This document shows, in pieces, positions 10,600 to 22,399 of a stretch of 64,000 nt of DNA. A program made the position numbers and the translations under genes. Position 1 is the first letter of the stretch. Each line of letters starts with the position of its first letter. Source of the DNA: Diaporthe sp. PMI_573 (taxonomy: Eukaryota > Ascomycota > Sordariomycetes > Diaporthales > Diaporthaceae); the NCBI GenBank assembly GCA_021399435.1, contig JAJTUP010000068.1, positions 62,001 through 126,000 of the forward strand, written 5' to 3'. The notes under the pieces were generated by a model. It did no database searches. It was not told where the DNA came from and saw only the letters and a list, made by a program, of their open reading frames with translations.

Positions 10600-10985
10600 C
10601 TAATCCGTATACCGTTAAGTGATTCTTTACATTTGAAATCCGATTCCTCAAACCATTTTAAGATATACAACATAGTCTCGGCAGTGGCGACTTTTTATCT
10701 GCCCCTTCTCAGAATAAGGAATTCACATCACGGGATTAAAAATAAATTTCTTCATTTATAATATGTACATGCAGTACTGCAATCAAGCTTTACGGTTCTG
10801 AATATTATTTGCACAATAACTTGATTAATGCATGTCTGCTATTTTCGGGCAATCAGCCACTACTTTGTTTCTTAATTTAGAAATTCTTATCTTAAAAATG
10901 AAGAAGTAGATATTTAACAGTTTAATTTTAAAGTTCCTTAAATCCCTACACCTCACGCTCATCCAATCCTATCGGCAGATGCGTC
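10600..10985. other. AT-rich stretch without gene
   Basis: The sequence is AT-rich after the LTR-like block. No coding potential, RNA gene or repeat structure was recognised. Confidence 0.4.
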
Positions 10986-11104
10986 ATAGTGAGGTCCTTC
11001 AATTTCCAAAACCATATGTCCGGAGTCGGTAAAAAAAGAACACAAGAATCTCCGAGCGCCGCTAAAGCGGCTCAGGAATATGGCTTGAAGAATTCCAGTA
11101 GAAG

Positions 11105-11185
11105 TAGAGGTAGCGAAGTATCGGCAGCGAGGCAGCGGCAGCGAGGCAGAGGCAGCGAGGCAGAGGCAGAGGCAGCGGCAGCAGT
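11105..11185 (+). repeat. GGCAGC/GAGGCA low-complexity repeat
   Basis: Imperfect hexamers of GGCAGC, GAGGCA and AGAGGC type repeat over about 80 bp. They inflate the open frame that spans 10989-11438, which otherwise shows no known domain. Confidence 0.7.
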
Positions 11186-11439
11186 GGCGAGGGTGGCGAG
11201 GATGAGGCCACAGATACCTCCAAGGGACGCAAACAGAAGCAGGACTGAGTTTTGGTGCACCAGCCTTTCACGGCACCTTTTGCTGCCATTTTCTGCGGCT
11301 TTGAATCCTGCAAGTGCTTGCGTCGTTGCTGAGTGGACGTGCCTTTTTTGTATTTTTCCAATTCGAACCAAGTTGCCCACTATTCATTCTTCGTGGGATG
11401 TACGTATTTCCACTACGAGCCGTGACATGCGTTTCTAAG

Positions 11440-12440
11440 TACCAGTCTCACATCTTCTGGTCACGGCCCACCCCACATTCGCGTTTACGCGTGACCGCGT
11501 CTTCACCCACTTTAAAAAAGGATTTTTTTCTGATCGATTCGAGAAAACAAATAGAAGCCTATATAATAATGTTCATCTACCGAGTTTTATAGAAAGTGAA
11601 TCCTGGCCATCAGTGACTCACGCGCCGGAGGGTCACGAGGTCCGCGCGCCCTCAAACCTACACCCCAGGGTCTAACCTGTGGCGTAGATATTTACAATCC
11701 ACAATCTCCAGCAACTATTAACCTTCTAAAATTGAACAATTGCCTCGCTCTCCATAACAGATCATTCGACGAGATCTGAATTCCACAATCTGGTCTGGCG
11801 GTTTACAAAAATTAATAACATATGTTGAATAAAACGTTTAAACATTTTCTGGATCTGTACCTGGGACTGTTGTTGTAAGCAACGTTGTGATGGTTCGAGT
11901 AAACGTGAGCACCTTTAACCCAAATTCCGGAATCGTCAACATTCGAGTGGCGGAGCTGACACCGGGGAAGCCAAATATACCGTCCCCTGTCTTGTCGTTG
12001 GATTGATCAGAGGTCTTTGTATTGAATTGTGTCTCAATAGACTGGGTTGTGCTTAAGGTCTGAGTGCCTATATGACCTGTGCTTATATCCCCGTTCCCAG
12101 CCGCTAGGTTAGACGTCACATCCGGGAATGGTTATGTTATTCCATGCGGGGATACCCGCGACGGCAATGCGAGATGATATCGGCCAGTCCAATCCAGAAG
12201 CCTGCGTTGGACCTGGTGCTAATTCAGGTCTGTGCACCGAGCTATTCCCGGAAAGTAGTCCTGTATTCCTTAAGGAGGCAGTTACTGAGGCACGCAGCAG
12301 TACCGAGCTAGGCAGCTATCATACATGGTTGCCGTATACTAGAGATACGGCAGGATTATCGAAAAAAGGATTGTGCTATATCTTCTATTAATAAAGACTA
12401 TAGGTCGCTTGTCTGGTTCTTGATTCTGGATATAGTTTCT
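11440..12440. other. Stretch without recognisable gene
   Basis: Short frames occur on both strands (for example a Ser/Thr-rich one at 11838-12119 minus), none with a domain or matching splice sites. No function is proposed. Confidence 0.4.
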
Positions 12441-12442
12441 AC

Positions 12443-12655
12443 ATGATCGGCCGATTCTGAGTGCGGGACCTACAGTACCTAAAGAGTTGCACGGAGGACT
12501 TCTGAGTCGCATACAGATGCTTGAAGTAGAGCGAGGTCAAAGGGAGCATGAAATCGGCCGGACTCGCTAAGAAAATCAAAGGCTTCGCCTGGAGGTTGAA
12601 CACTACACTGGCACTATCGAGAAGATTGCTATGACCCAACGACAACCAGGGGATT
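12443..12655 (+). pseudogene. Decayed copy of coiled-coil gene at 40270
   Basis: This block aligns base by base with 40357-40541 (for example CTTCTGAGTCGCATAC and CGCCTGGAGGTT are shared). It carries an in-frame stop where the other copy reads CGCCAAGAA, plus several substitutions, and it loses similarity after the AAGATTGCT stretch. It is a mutated partial paralogue of a small coiled-coil protein gene, shared between two distant parts of the window. Confidence 0.75.
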
Positions 12656-13203
12656 AAATTAAAAATACTTTTTTTGTTTCCATATCACTCTTTTAAAATG
12701 CCTATCTGTCATGTAGGTCCTTGAGTTGCCGGCTGGATTGTATTGCGTGAGATAGCATAGATACTTTAAGCTTTGTGAAAATACGTATTTACTGCTTTCC
12801 ATCCCTATAGGACACAGAAGGAGGCCCTTTCATTTTGACGAGTCTAAAAGATTGTAAATTCACGGTTTCGCAGAATCCCTCTGAATCCAGGTGGGACTCA
12901 AGCCCCATGGCACGTGTTATTATGAAGAAGTCAATTTCGTTTGCCTTGTGCTCTGAGGCGTAAGAGAAACGAGGGGGAAGCAGTGTCCTTTTATGCCTTC
13001 GACCAATCTTTGCAATGCATTAAGCACAAAATAAAAACAATTTACTCGCAGTGTTTGTAAAGAATCGCGCTTGTTGACGCTCAAAAGGATCGTCCGCGCA
13101 GTCATACGGCAGAAGAGACTGTATGCTCACGACAGGGTGAACACGGCAGTTGGAGTCGTACTTGTCAAAATCCAACTCGTACGCCAGCTGTTGGAAGACT
13201 TTC

Positions 13204-14757
13204 TCATCTGGGCAGCCTGGTCTCAGCTGTTACAAGACAACGCCTCTTCCTCGGCCGACCGCGTTCCTCTTCTGAGCTTGAATATGAATCGTCCGAGTCC
13301 TCTTCCTCACTGTCCACCTTGATGACATTCCAACCTTCTTGTCTCTTCCGCTCAGCTTCCTGGGCATCGGTGAGATATACGCAGCCAATTCTCCATACCG
13401 CCCTGCGCCCGAGCTCCGGATCACTAGCTGGAGGAGTGGGGGCCTGCTCGGTGGGCTGCTGCTGATAGGACGAGTTTTCCGTCCCCGCCGGAACGCCGCC
13501 GCCCTGCCGATTACCAGGTACATCTTCTTGTGGGTGGATCTTCTTTACAGGATCCCCAGCAGTAGGGTCTCCTGAGCTTGGGAGCATAGCCAAGGTTGCA
13601 GCAGGTAACCCACGCAAAGATGCTCCTATCTGCTTCTTTGCTGCCATATTCTCAATACAGCACATATCGTAGTGATGTCGCAGCGCCTCACAGCTGACAT
13701 ATTTTGGCAAATGTGCCTTTACGCCGTGGTATCCGGTGATCACATCATAAGGCATGAATGCGCGAACCTGGTGTGTGGTCGGGTGAATAGACAGGAGCTG
13801 GTACACGTTAATCAGCTGCGGCGGGCCTGAAGACAATTTGACGACAATGAGAGGAGAAGAATAGTACGCACCCTTGCGTCGAAGCATTGATGTAGGTGGC
13901 TCATTAATAGCAGGCCATTTGTTGGGTCCCACGTTCGTTCCCATGCCTCTCTCAAACCGGAGATATCATCTGTTGATGCGATGCTCTGATCATGGCGTGG
14001 ATGAACATTCCAGTGGATTTGTGGAACAATATGTACGGCCTGGATGGCAGGACCTATGCCAGAGTTCCACCATGCGCTGCCTTGCCTGCTGATCACGCAG
14101 CGAGAATCTCCGCCAGAAATAACGGACTGCCTGAACTCATTGATAATGGGGCGTGCCTCGTCGGCTGGTATAAATATTTCGGGAAAGACATCATCGCAGC
14201 CGATGGTATCGTCGCTACCCTTAGTTGGCGACTGACTCCGACTTGGGGACGTTGAAGAGGTTCGCGGGCGCTTTTTGCCTCGAAGTGGCACCGTCTTGAA
14301 AAAAGGGTTGTCGTCTGGCTTTCCGATAGGTAGGTAGCGGGGATCTTTTCGTTGTTGCGGTCGTTCTCCTGGTCGTACACATGTGCCTGAAGGCGTCAGC
14401 CAGGGGAGCTTCTTGCACTCATAGCTACATACTTGTCAAAGAGTGTTCCGTTGTTGACCCACAGCTTGGGTCGTGGGAAACATAGTAGTAGGCTACCTGT
14501 TGGCCCGGCGGCGGGGTTGGGAATGCTTCCAGGTTGCTTCTGTCAAGGGTGATAATCGAGCCCCCATCAGTTCGCACCAGGGCTGGTGGCCAAGGGTCAT
14601 CTTGGAGCTCGAAACATAGGTCCAGTTCGCGCCGGATGTCTGCCACGGTCGCAAAGTCAGCCTGTTGGTAGAAGCCAGCAAAACTGCTCATGGTGTGGCT
14701 GTTGAGAATCCTGACATTCCAGCCGATTTCTCGCTGATAAGCAGTGATTCCAGCCAT
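13204..14757 (-). CDS. Fungal HNH_2-type endonuclease-domain protein
   Basis: The start at 14757 gives MAGITAYQREIGWNVRILN, the N-terminal signature of a fungal HNH family of unknown role. The HNH core follows: CVISRQG (metal-site Cys), IQAVHIVPQIHW (HIVP motif), then TNGLLLMSHLHQCFDA (the N and H of HNH). A 74-bp intron at 13798-13871 (GTGCGT to CCAG, branch GATTAAC) restores LLSIHPTTHQVRAFMPYDVI. The tail is acidic, Ser-rich and ends with a basic PRKRR. Near 14430 the frame must change between the N-terminal part and YECKKLPWLTPSGTCV; I could not decide between a small intron and a frameshift. If it is a frameshift, the gene is broken. The family is common near NLR and HET genes. Confidence 0.7.
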
Positions 14758-15289
14758 AGCAGAATGTCAAGATGGAGGCCGATTGGGTTGTGGGTGGGAC
14801 TATCGTGTCGAGGTGAGGAGATGATGATGTGGATGTCATCAACTTGGAGTTGGCATTCGGCTAGCTTCATCGCGGAGTTGTTGCTAGGGTGATGGCGTAG
14901 TCTCGGGGCGTGATCGACGGGCGGGGATGTCCCATGCTCAACCACGCTTCTTCCCTGCCAGGGGCATCCTTGCGCTATGGCCCAAGCTTGCTGAGGACCC
15001 CTCGCCAAATTAAAAACACGCGCGAGTGGCTCATGTCATTGATGCCGATTTGCTTCGCGACACGCAATCTTGGTTTCCCCTGCTGGACTGAATACTGCTT
15101 TTTCCTCCCTCTTCTAGATGCTGCATATGTAGTAAGACTCTTCCAGCGCAGCTCCACTGTCAGCGTTGCTGCCGGTAGTGAGATGGCTCGCAAGCGCTGG
15201 CGGAGGCACACAAGTGAGGAGGCTGAACTGGTCCCAGCGTACGTGTGAAGCTTACTCCTTGCTCAGAGCAGCTGTGCCTCAGCCGCTAA

Positions 15290-15727
15290 TTCCACGCCAG
15301 CTCGTTCGGGCTTGACTTTGGAGCCAAAACATCCAAGCTCACGCTCGTCACCGATCGCCAGGACAGAGGCCTGGAGATCGACCGGGTGCTAGCCAGTGTG
15401 CCCCAGTCATATTCCACCACCAGAAGCCTCTTTGAAATCCCTGCAGAGGCAGCCTTGGACAACGGCCGCAAAGCTTTTGCAATCAAAATCGAGCTCAAGA
15501 ATTTCCGTTATATTGGGAGGTCCTGGAATGGTCATCAGAATATAGACATGATGATGGAGGACGCAGCAAAGTTCGCTTTCAATATTGCCAATGACCGAAG
15601 ATCATTCGCTCTTGAGCAGTTTTTCAGTCTACCTATGAATTGTATCACCCAATTTAAAGACACAGCAAAAGGTTCTGTTGAGAGGAGGACGCCTGAGACG
15701 CTGAGAATTCAGAGTTTGGCCACATGA
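15290..15727 (+). pseudogene. Conserved fungal hypothetical fragment
   Basis: The frame from about 15299 reads FGLDFGAKTSKLTLVTDRQD, GLEIDRVLASVP, SLFEIPAEAALDNGRKAFAI and ends RRTPETLRIQSLAT. It looks like an internal part of a large fungal protein: no start, catalytic motif or signal peptide is visible, and the frame is closed just upstream. It directly precedes the DUF3723-like fragment on the same strand, with about 55 bp between, and may have belonged to the same gene. No firm family name can be given. Confidence 0.4.
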
Positions 15728-15783
15728 GAATCAGGTATCGGGAAAAAGAAAAAGGTCAAACAATGTAAAAGATCAGTCGATGG

Positions 15784-16422
15784 ATGTTGGAAGTTCAACG
15801 CAGCGATGTACAGCGATTTCAACAAAGAGCATACGATCTCGGATTTCGGACCCTCAAGCTAGAAGGACGGGATATAGTCCAGGCAGATCCAGCTCAAGGC
15901 GTCACAAACAACGATACTCAGCATGATATATCAAAATGTCTAGTATGGAGGGCAGGGAAGCCTTATTTGAGCGGATACATAGCTCTGCAAACTGAAGAGG
16001 TGGAAAGCCAGATTGAACACCATTCTGTCCCAACGGATACTCTATCGCACATTTTGGTGATGGCTAATATTATCGGCCACTTTCTGAAAACATCAGAATC
16101 AGATCCAGCCGAAGAAGACTACGCGAGTTTTGTCCACGTTTCCAATCAATCCGTCGAATATACATGGGGCAAAGGGGATATGGATACAGGACATCCTGTG
16201 GACATTGACCAATGGTCAGAGAGTGATTATTCCACGATCTGTGTGTCAAACACTGCGGTCAGTGAAATATACAGTCAAGCTCAACAAGTTATCGCTAAAA
16301 TGGCATATACGACATTTGGGACGATTCAAATAGGGCAGTTTTATGTGTTTGATACTCCCTGCTGTGACGACTACAGCCGGTTCATGGCTAATAAGCTTAG
16401 TGAGGGGGGTTTTTCTCTGTAA
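15784..16422 (+). pseudogene. DUF3723-like protein fragment
   Basis: The ORF encodes VQRFQQRAYDLGFRTLKLEG and HILVMANIIGHFLKTSESDP and is clearly the paralogue of the larger gene at 61151-62158; DNA identity looks roughly 85 percent over about 400 bp. The longer copy shows upstream features of the DUF3723 family (a large fungal family of unknown biochemical role, common in accessory regions). Here the N-terminal half is missing. Beyond the shared block this copy continues another 75 residues to GGFSL, which the other copy lacks, so together the two show where each was cut. Confidence 0.5.
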
Positions 16423-16429
16423 AGGAAGT

Positions 16430-17078
16430 TCAAGGTGGCGACGATCTGAGCAATGTCAACAATGATGATCAAAAGATCCAGTATACTGCATTATACATGT
16501 AGTAGTTCCATTCAGGGTGAATACTTAGATTGACTCCTGAAGAGCTGTCCTAAGCTAATGCTACCATATGGCCTACGCCTCACGACACTAGAAGCTTGTT
16601 CATCCACATCATCGTGCCCAGCGTTCCTAAGCAACTTGTATAGGCGGTCCGTTCGGGATGTCCGAAATCGTCTATGAAGTCGTCGGAGCTGTGGTTCTGT
16701 AAGGAAAGTTCCGGCTTCCGTACGGCTCGTGTTGAAGAATGGGTGTCCCCATTTTCAGTGTCTAGCAGCGTGTCCAGAGCGATAATTTATGTACTACACT
16801 GAGTGAGGTTTTATAAACCAGCTTTAAAAAGTTCTAATTTAAAACATGTTATTTCATATTAACTACGAGACTTTTTCTTAGAAGAGTGAATTTTCCAGAA
16901 ACAGAATCTGCGGAAAGATATAAAACACTATGTCGCTACCTGCGTACATATTTTGTTCCCTCATACAACAAAATGAACCACCTAGACCATGATGCGATCC
17001 TCGGCCTCAAGTTCTACGCCAGGGGGGAGTACAAGGCAGCAGTAAATGTCTCGTCATACCACTGCCGCTCTTGCCGCT
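16430..17078. other. Stretch without recognisable gene
   Basis: No supported feature was found. A plus-strand frame at 16886-17107 runs into the truncated gag boundary and shows no known domain. Confidence 0.4.
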
Positions 17079-19340
17079 TCAACGCCTCTGCCGCGCCGGC
17101 ATTTTGATATCAAAATTCGATTCGACCAGAAATTGTTGGAATTGACTGAACGTCTCAGGAGTAGGACTTTCTTCGAAGGTATCGTCGGCGTCGTGGCTGG
17201 CGCTAATACCGGCAGCAAGCTTTGATACGGGGGGCTGCTGACGGGTGTAGATGCTGAGGGGCCTACAGGGCGGCTTCTGTCCGCCGAGACTCTTATTCTT
17301 CTCGAATTCTTTGTCGTTTAAGTCGTACGGAGGTTCTTCCCCTATAACCTGACAGGCTTGGAGGTATTGATCTCTCGTGCGCTTCCTCTCAGCTTCCGGG
17401 TGATTTGTGGACCAACAGCCTCCCTTTTTGCACACAAAGCACCTTTTGTTTTTGAAGGTGCGGCTCCTGAAGGGCTGCTGTGAGGAAGATCCTGTACGGT
17501 ATGAAGGAGATCCCGTGCGGTAGGGCATTACTGCTTGTCTCTGATGTCCCTGTGACCGTCCTTTTCTCTACGGCACCTTCTGGCGGTCTTTGAATGGTGA
17601 TTTGTACCGTCTGTCCACAAAGTTGATCTCTGGTGTTGCTTCGTACGCGAACTGCCGTGTGGTTGCCTTTCTGTCTTGGGCAACTTGAAGGGATCCTCGA
17701 AGGTCTGAGAATAGACCTTCGCACGTAGGCTTCTGTTGCATAATAGCCATTTCGAACTCCGGGATTCCCCTACAAGCCCGAACTACAGCTGTACGAAGCG
17801 CAATTTCTCCTTGATAGCCCTCTCCTAGGGCCCGTTGTACGAGCTGTAGCCGGTCTAGAAGCATCTCCAAGACTTCCTCCTGTTCCTTGTCTGGATTCCT
17901 TTGGCTAAGTTGTACGAAGGTGAGTGTTGTCCAATCTGCCCAGTATTGGTTGTGGTTGGTGTTGGTATTAAAGTGCATATCCATTAGAGTATACACTTCA
18001 TCCCAACGCCTCTCTGGGCCAATATGCTCAAGCCAGAAGTCGTACGCACGATCCTCTAGGATAGTAGGGAACACAGCGTGATATTGATCTTCTCGTACGC
18101 CAGTGTGGCGGCATGTTGCGATGAATGCTCGAGTCTTATCGTACAGCAGATCGTACTTCTTCCCTGTGTAGTTTCGCTTCTTGTTCCAATGATTTGAGAA
18201 TTGTGAGCTTTGGTGCGGCTCAATTGGGCTATTGTAAACAATTCGCATTGGGGGAAGATCGTACACATTGCTTCTCGGAGGTATAGGGCGTGCCACGTCT
18301 TCCGTGCGAGGAAGTTGTGGGTATGCTTCTATCTCTTGCGAGAACCTTGATCCCGGGGATGCTTGTCGTACGGCTTGAGCATCTGCCGTTTGTAACCTTG
18401 TTGCCCGGTGTGGCTCTTGGCTTCCCTGATGTGTAGTCCGTACGAGTGGGCTTCGGGATGCTTCGATTGTCGTTCGGATGCTTTCAGGCTGAGCATTTTG
18501 GGGTTCGACTTGTACGGTGGGTTCTTCTCGAATAGGAGGTTCGTTTTGGGTTCGCACGGGAGTTGGTGAGTGCTCTTGGGTTCGTACAGGTTGTTTGTCT
18601 ACCGTTTGGGACCTCCCCACCCTTGCTGGCTCTTGACTCCCTGGGTATGTGTTTCGTGCGATGGGTTCTTGGTATTCTCGTGGAGCGGGACTGTTGATGG
18701 GGTCTTCGACTGTGGATCGGATGTCTCGGGATTCGGGTCTCTGTGGGGATTGTTCCTGGAATCGTACGGGCTGTTTTCCTCTTGCCGTAGCGTTTTCTTC
18801 AAGCGCACGAAGTTCCTCATCGATGTTCTGGATAAGCGTGGCTATTCTTTGGGCACGCTTCCGTATGGGGGGAAGACCGACGCCTTGTTCCTCAAGTACT
18901 TTGATAAACTCCTTAAGGAACGCTTCGTGTACCCCTTCGAACTGGACTTCTGTCCATCCCTCAAAATCTTCGCACAGCGACAGACGTAGGGAAGTTGTTG
19001 TTTGCCGTATGTTGATAGTTTCCATCATCCTTCGTGCGAAGTAAGTTGTAACCTGTTTGTCTGTTGGACCACCAAGAGGGTCCACTTCTTGTTCCCAGAT
19101 ATCCAAATCCACATAAGTCTTCCATATTCTCAATGGGATCTTGCTCCCTTCTTGAATGAAGTCGTCGTACGTCAATAGATCTTGTTGTGCGAGTGTATTG
19201 TTCGATGGGCCCGCTTGTAGTTGTTCTTCGGGAGTTCCTTGGGAAGACATCTTGGCTTTGGTTCGCTTCGTCGTGCGAATCCGATTGGTTGTGTGTAGGC
19301 TATGTCGGTTCGTATAGCCTGATGTTGTGTAACCGTGCAA
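17079..19340 (-). pseudogene. Ty3-type retroelement gag with amber stop
   Basis: The minus-strand frame from 19340 to 17079 is a Gag polyprotein. It has an N-terminal helical region, a long Pro/Gln/Arg-rich spacer with repeated QEP and VRTQ motifs, a capsid-like part (YDKTRAFIATCRHTGVREDQ, FWLEHIGPERRWDEVYTLM) and one zinc knuckle-like CFVCKKGGCWSTNHP. A single TAG at 17568-17570 divides the frame with no shift. CAG to TAG is the simplest cause, in CpA context. Protease, RT and integrase do not follow: the element is cut near 17079. The upstream flank holds direct repeats that may be LTR sequence. Confidence 0.8.
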
Positions 19341-19452
19341 TGGCGCACACCTTGCTAGTTTCTCTTACAAAGAAGATTCCTCAGTACAGTACAGATTCTT
19401 CTTTGTACGAAGAAATAGCTTAGTCGTCCGGAATCACTTCCTGCTCTCCCCT

Positions 19453-19573
19453 TGAGTCAACAGTACTGTAACTCCTCAAGTTGATAGTCAGAAAGTTCTT
19501 CCGGGATTTAGCACAAGCGTACGATCCACTACCTTCCTGAGTCAACAGTACTGTAACTCCTCAGGTTGATAGT
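19453..19573. repeat. Pair of 36-bp direct repeats
   Basis: TGAGTCAACAGTACTGTAAC followed by TCCTCARGTTGATAGTC occurs at 19453 and again at 19538, 85 bp apart, differing at one base. They lie just 5' of the gag start on its strand, where an LTR or leader would be. Confidence 0.75.
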
Positions 19574-19789
19574 CCTCGTGCGGTCTCGTCTCTTCACTCT
19601 TGCTAATCTGTGAATTGCCAAGCAATCCACTGATCAGTGTTGAATGGCCTTTGCCATATGGCGATAGTACGTACGTACGTAGGGGTCTGGTTCTTCGGTT
19701 GGTAATTGCATGTATTCGGGGGCGTTTCGTACGAGGAAGAGGACACTCCTCCTCGGCTATGCCCCTGGCTTAGTCAGCCTGCCCAACCA

Positions 19790-20188
19790 ATGGGACTACG
19801 TGCGATCCAACAGAGTGCTATTCCAACACTAAGAGAGACAGCTTCACATTGGCATCACGCTTTTCTGAGAGAAGCTGATACCTGCCGGAAGTTACAATCG
19901 AACTTGTCGGAAATGATGGTTTATATTCAACGTATTGAACGATTGCTTTATTCACTTTCATCTAGAATTGTATGTGAATCTTAATGGTTTTAGTGCTGTG
20001 TACATTTATTTTATAAATGTTTAACACGGCTTTTACAGCCCGAAATTCCTACTCAACGTCAAGCATATATTTGCGAGCTTTGTTCACGGACGACTTCACT
20101 CGGACAGAACAACAGGGACATTCGAATAAGAGATGGATCTGAAATTAGTGACTTTAGTCACATTGCCTCTGAAGATGATGATGGGTAA
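19790..20188 (+). CDS. Small two-exon hypothetical protein (109 aa)
   Basis: Exon 1 is 19790-19969 and exon 2 is 20039-20188. The 69-bp intron starts GTATGT, carries a TTAAC branch-like site and ends TTACAG; both exons are in phase 0. The protein begins MGLRAIQQSAIPTLRET, has a helical, coiled-coil-like middle (LREADTCRKLQSNLSEMMV, YIQRIERLLYSLSSRI) and ends in ICELCSRT and an acidic SHIASEDDDG tail. The good splice sites and absence of stops suggest a real gene. Size and helical layout recall the protein at 40270, but I see no clear sequence match. Confidence 0.5.
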
Positions 20189-20567
20189 CTAATACAAATC
20201 GTGACGGAAGGCGTCGTCTCCCAGAGTTCGCAGAATTGTGGATCAGATTTCGAACTTCAAAGGTGGAAGAACGGACTGTTCTCAAAATTCAGTGGACATC
20301 TAGCATGATAGCTCGAAGCTTCCACCGAGCATATGTACCTCTCCTGTTTTCAGATACCAGCTTTGTGATACAAGGCCAATGACAGTAGTCTCGAGGTGCC
20401 TTAGAATTAAAGCCACTAGGCAGAAGCAATTCTTCCTGTGTGAGGGAAACCTTAAATCCGTCTTGCTCAACGGCCACGGTGAGGCTGGGCCAAGGATGGT
20501 GATCTTTTCCGCAACGTTACCCATCAATTCGCTCGAATACTAAAACATTTATTCTTGGGCTTCTTCT

Positions 20568-21068
20568 TTGCTGCTGCTTCTTGCAGGTTCAACAGTCAAC
20601 CTCGCATACAAACATGACAATGATAGTATCGAGCTTACTGCGTCGTATCGCGGGCTCTTCCACGAGCGGCGAATCTTCGACGCTCCTATCGCCAAATTCC
20701 GCCTCCCCGAGACGAAAAGGTACGGCAAGTCGACCATGGCCACGCTTAACATCGACCGACACACGTATAAAGAAGAAGGCTGCCTCGATCACACGTTGGA
20801 TTACCTCGTGCCCCGTCCGGGGAGCATATGGCGCCACGCCATGAAGGTCTTCCCTCTAGATGAGGAGGAGAAACTGGTTGTCGCTCTCGCCGGGACTTGC
20901 AAGGCTGAAGACGACCACTACTACATGTCGGAGAACCAAGCTCAGCAGTGCCTGAACCTGCTGCAGCGCTTCCCCCCCGATGCCAAGGAGTATATAATCA
21001 ACGAAAGGCTTGTGGGAAAGACAAACGGACCGTACAGCAGGATGGCTAATCAACCCCCCAGGCCCTAA
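20568..21068 (+). CDS. Hypothetical protein (about 160 aa)
   Basis: The frame reads SIELTASYRGLFHERRIFDA, DYLVPRPGSIWRHAMKVFPL and YYMSENQAQQCLNLLQRFPP, ending at NQPPRP. It has no ATG near its beginning, so the start may lie in an exon not found or at an internal Met. No signal peptide, membrane helix or known domain is seen. Codon use is GC-richer than its flanks. The coding call rests on frame length and a protein-like composition only. Confidence 0.4.
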   Translation: MLLLLAGSTVNLAYKHDNDSIELTASYRGLFHERRIFDAPIAKFRLPETKRYGKSTMATLNIDRHTYKEEGCLDHTLDYLVPRPGSIWRHAMKVFPLDEEEKLVVALAGTCKAEDDHYYMSENQAQQCLNLLQRFPPDAKEYIINERLVGKTNGPYSRMANQPPRP

Positions 21069-21069
21069 G

Positions 21070-21720
21070 GATTAAGATGTGGACGAGTATCTATCTACGA
21101 ATATTTCATTTTTTCCCCCTCGGTCTTACCGTATATTCAAGCTTAGTTTCCCTCTACCTACATACAATGTCAGCAAATAAAGAGTTTAGCATCTGAAATC
21201 ATGATTCGTTCGCTGGCATCCTTGGTGAACACCATGAGTGAAACCTATACTGTCAACACGTCTAGCAAGGACCATTATTATTATGTGTAGCAGGACTTTA
21301 TATTGATGAACTCGCTCTACAAAAAAGGCAAGACAAGGATAGGTCTACGGTCGGGGTATAGATATTGGTCAAGCTTTGCTCTTACTCGTGTAGTGATCAA
21401 TGTTCAAATCTCGCATTATACCCCTTAATTATTCTACGTCATAGCTCTCGTGGCCTTGTATTCCTCTCGTGGCATTATTCTACCCTCGCCTTCTTATGCA
21501 TACCGAGCCAAAAGTATTTACAATCTTCGTAGCTTTTATCGTTTCCATTTACTAAACTTTTATTTTCTTTATATCACAGTAAGCGCAACGACCCGAACTA
21601 CAGGTTGGACAAGTCTCGACTATTATATCAGTCCCGGAATGGCCGCATGCATACTGGCAATAGTCGGTTAGTAGGACATCGCAAGCAACGAGACAGGCAC
21701 ACCACGAGACTGAAAGTGAC
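21070..21720. other. AT-rich stretch without gene
   Basis: No coding or RNA feature was recognised. It replaces the 3' part of the truncated gene at 21725-22366. Confidence 0.4.
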
Positions 21721-21724
21721 GCAC

Positions 21725-22366
21725 ATAACTAAACCGGCATAAATTCCCTTCACTTCGGCAACTAATTGTTCTTGACTGATTGGACGGGTTTCTGGTTGCC
21801 CAATCATCGTATTCACAGAAGGATCTTCCTCTGCCGACTGAGTACTGACTTCGTCGTCGCGTCCGCGGGACTGTCGAGGATTTGGTTGAGGTGCAGGTTG
21901 GGCTGGCACCGAAGTTCGGGTTGAAATCGGGTTACCCTCATTCCATAATCGACCTCCTGTTCTCCGGGCAGGAAAATCAGGCGTCGACTCGTCTGCCGTG
22001 GTGGCTTTTGGTCTCGAGCGTCTACTTGGGGAGGGCGAACGGGTGCGGTCGCCGGCTTTGACCGAGTTCGTCGGGCTTTTTAGCTGGTTTCTCGCTGGCG
22101 AAGCATCTTTAGTCCCTGTATCACCACGTGAAGCAGGTTCAGGAGGATCTCGCGGAGCAGCGTCCTCAGCGTTATCGTTGCTGGGGCCTTGCCGTCGCTG
22201 TTCTCTTGCCGAGGTCGACGAAGACCCATCGTCCCTCATGTCCGTTGGGGCAGCTTGGTCGCTATAAAAAAGTCAGTCGAGCACACTAAGAGTTCGACCC
22301 CGTCGCAACACACTTCTTTGCTTGTCGGCGTAAATGGTTGATCCAGCCTTGAGCTATGTTGGCCAT
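21725..22366 (-). pseudogene. 5' end of a conserved fungal gene, cut inside an intron
   Basis: Exon 1 (22314-22366) starts MANIAQGWINHLRRQAK. Its intron (22262-22313; GTGTGT, CTGAC branch, TATAG) leads in phase to exon 2 (DQAAPTDMRDDGSSST onward). Exon 2 is Ser/Pro/Arg-rich and ends ISQEQLVAEVKGIYAGLVM at a GTGCGT donor at 21724. I recall this last motif from a fungal family in which more than 150 helical residues follow, but none of it is present downstream. The 5' end and splice sites look intact, so the gene was cut within intron 2. Function is unknown. Confidence 0.55.
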
Positions 22367-22399
22367 ATTGTATATTGCAAGTAATCGGAAAAATGATAT

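Noticed and set aside
10989..11438. 149-codon plus-strand ORF
   Set aside because: Its composition comes from the GGCAGC-type repeat; no domain or splice structure supports it.
13204..14757. Plus-strand ORFs at 13992-14255 and 14044-14235
   Set aside because: They are antisense shadows of the HNH gene, which has conserved motifs and a clean intron on the other strand.
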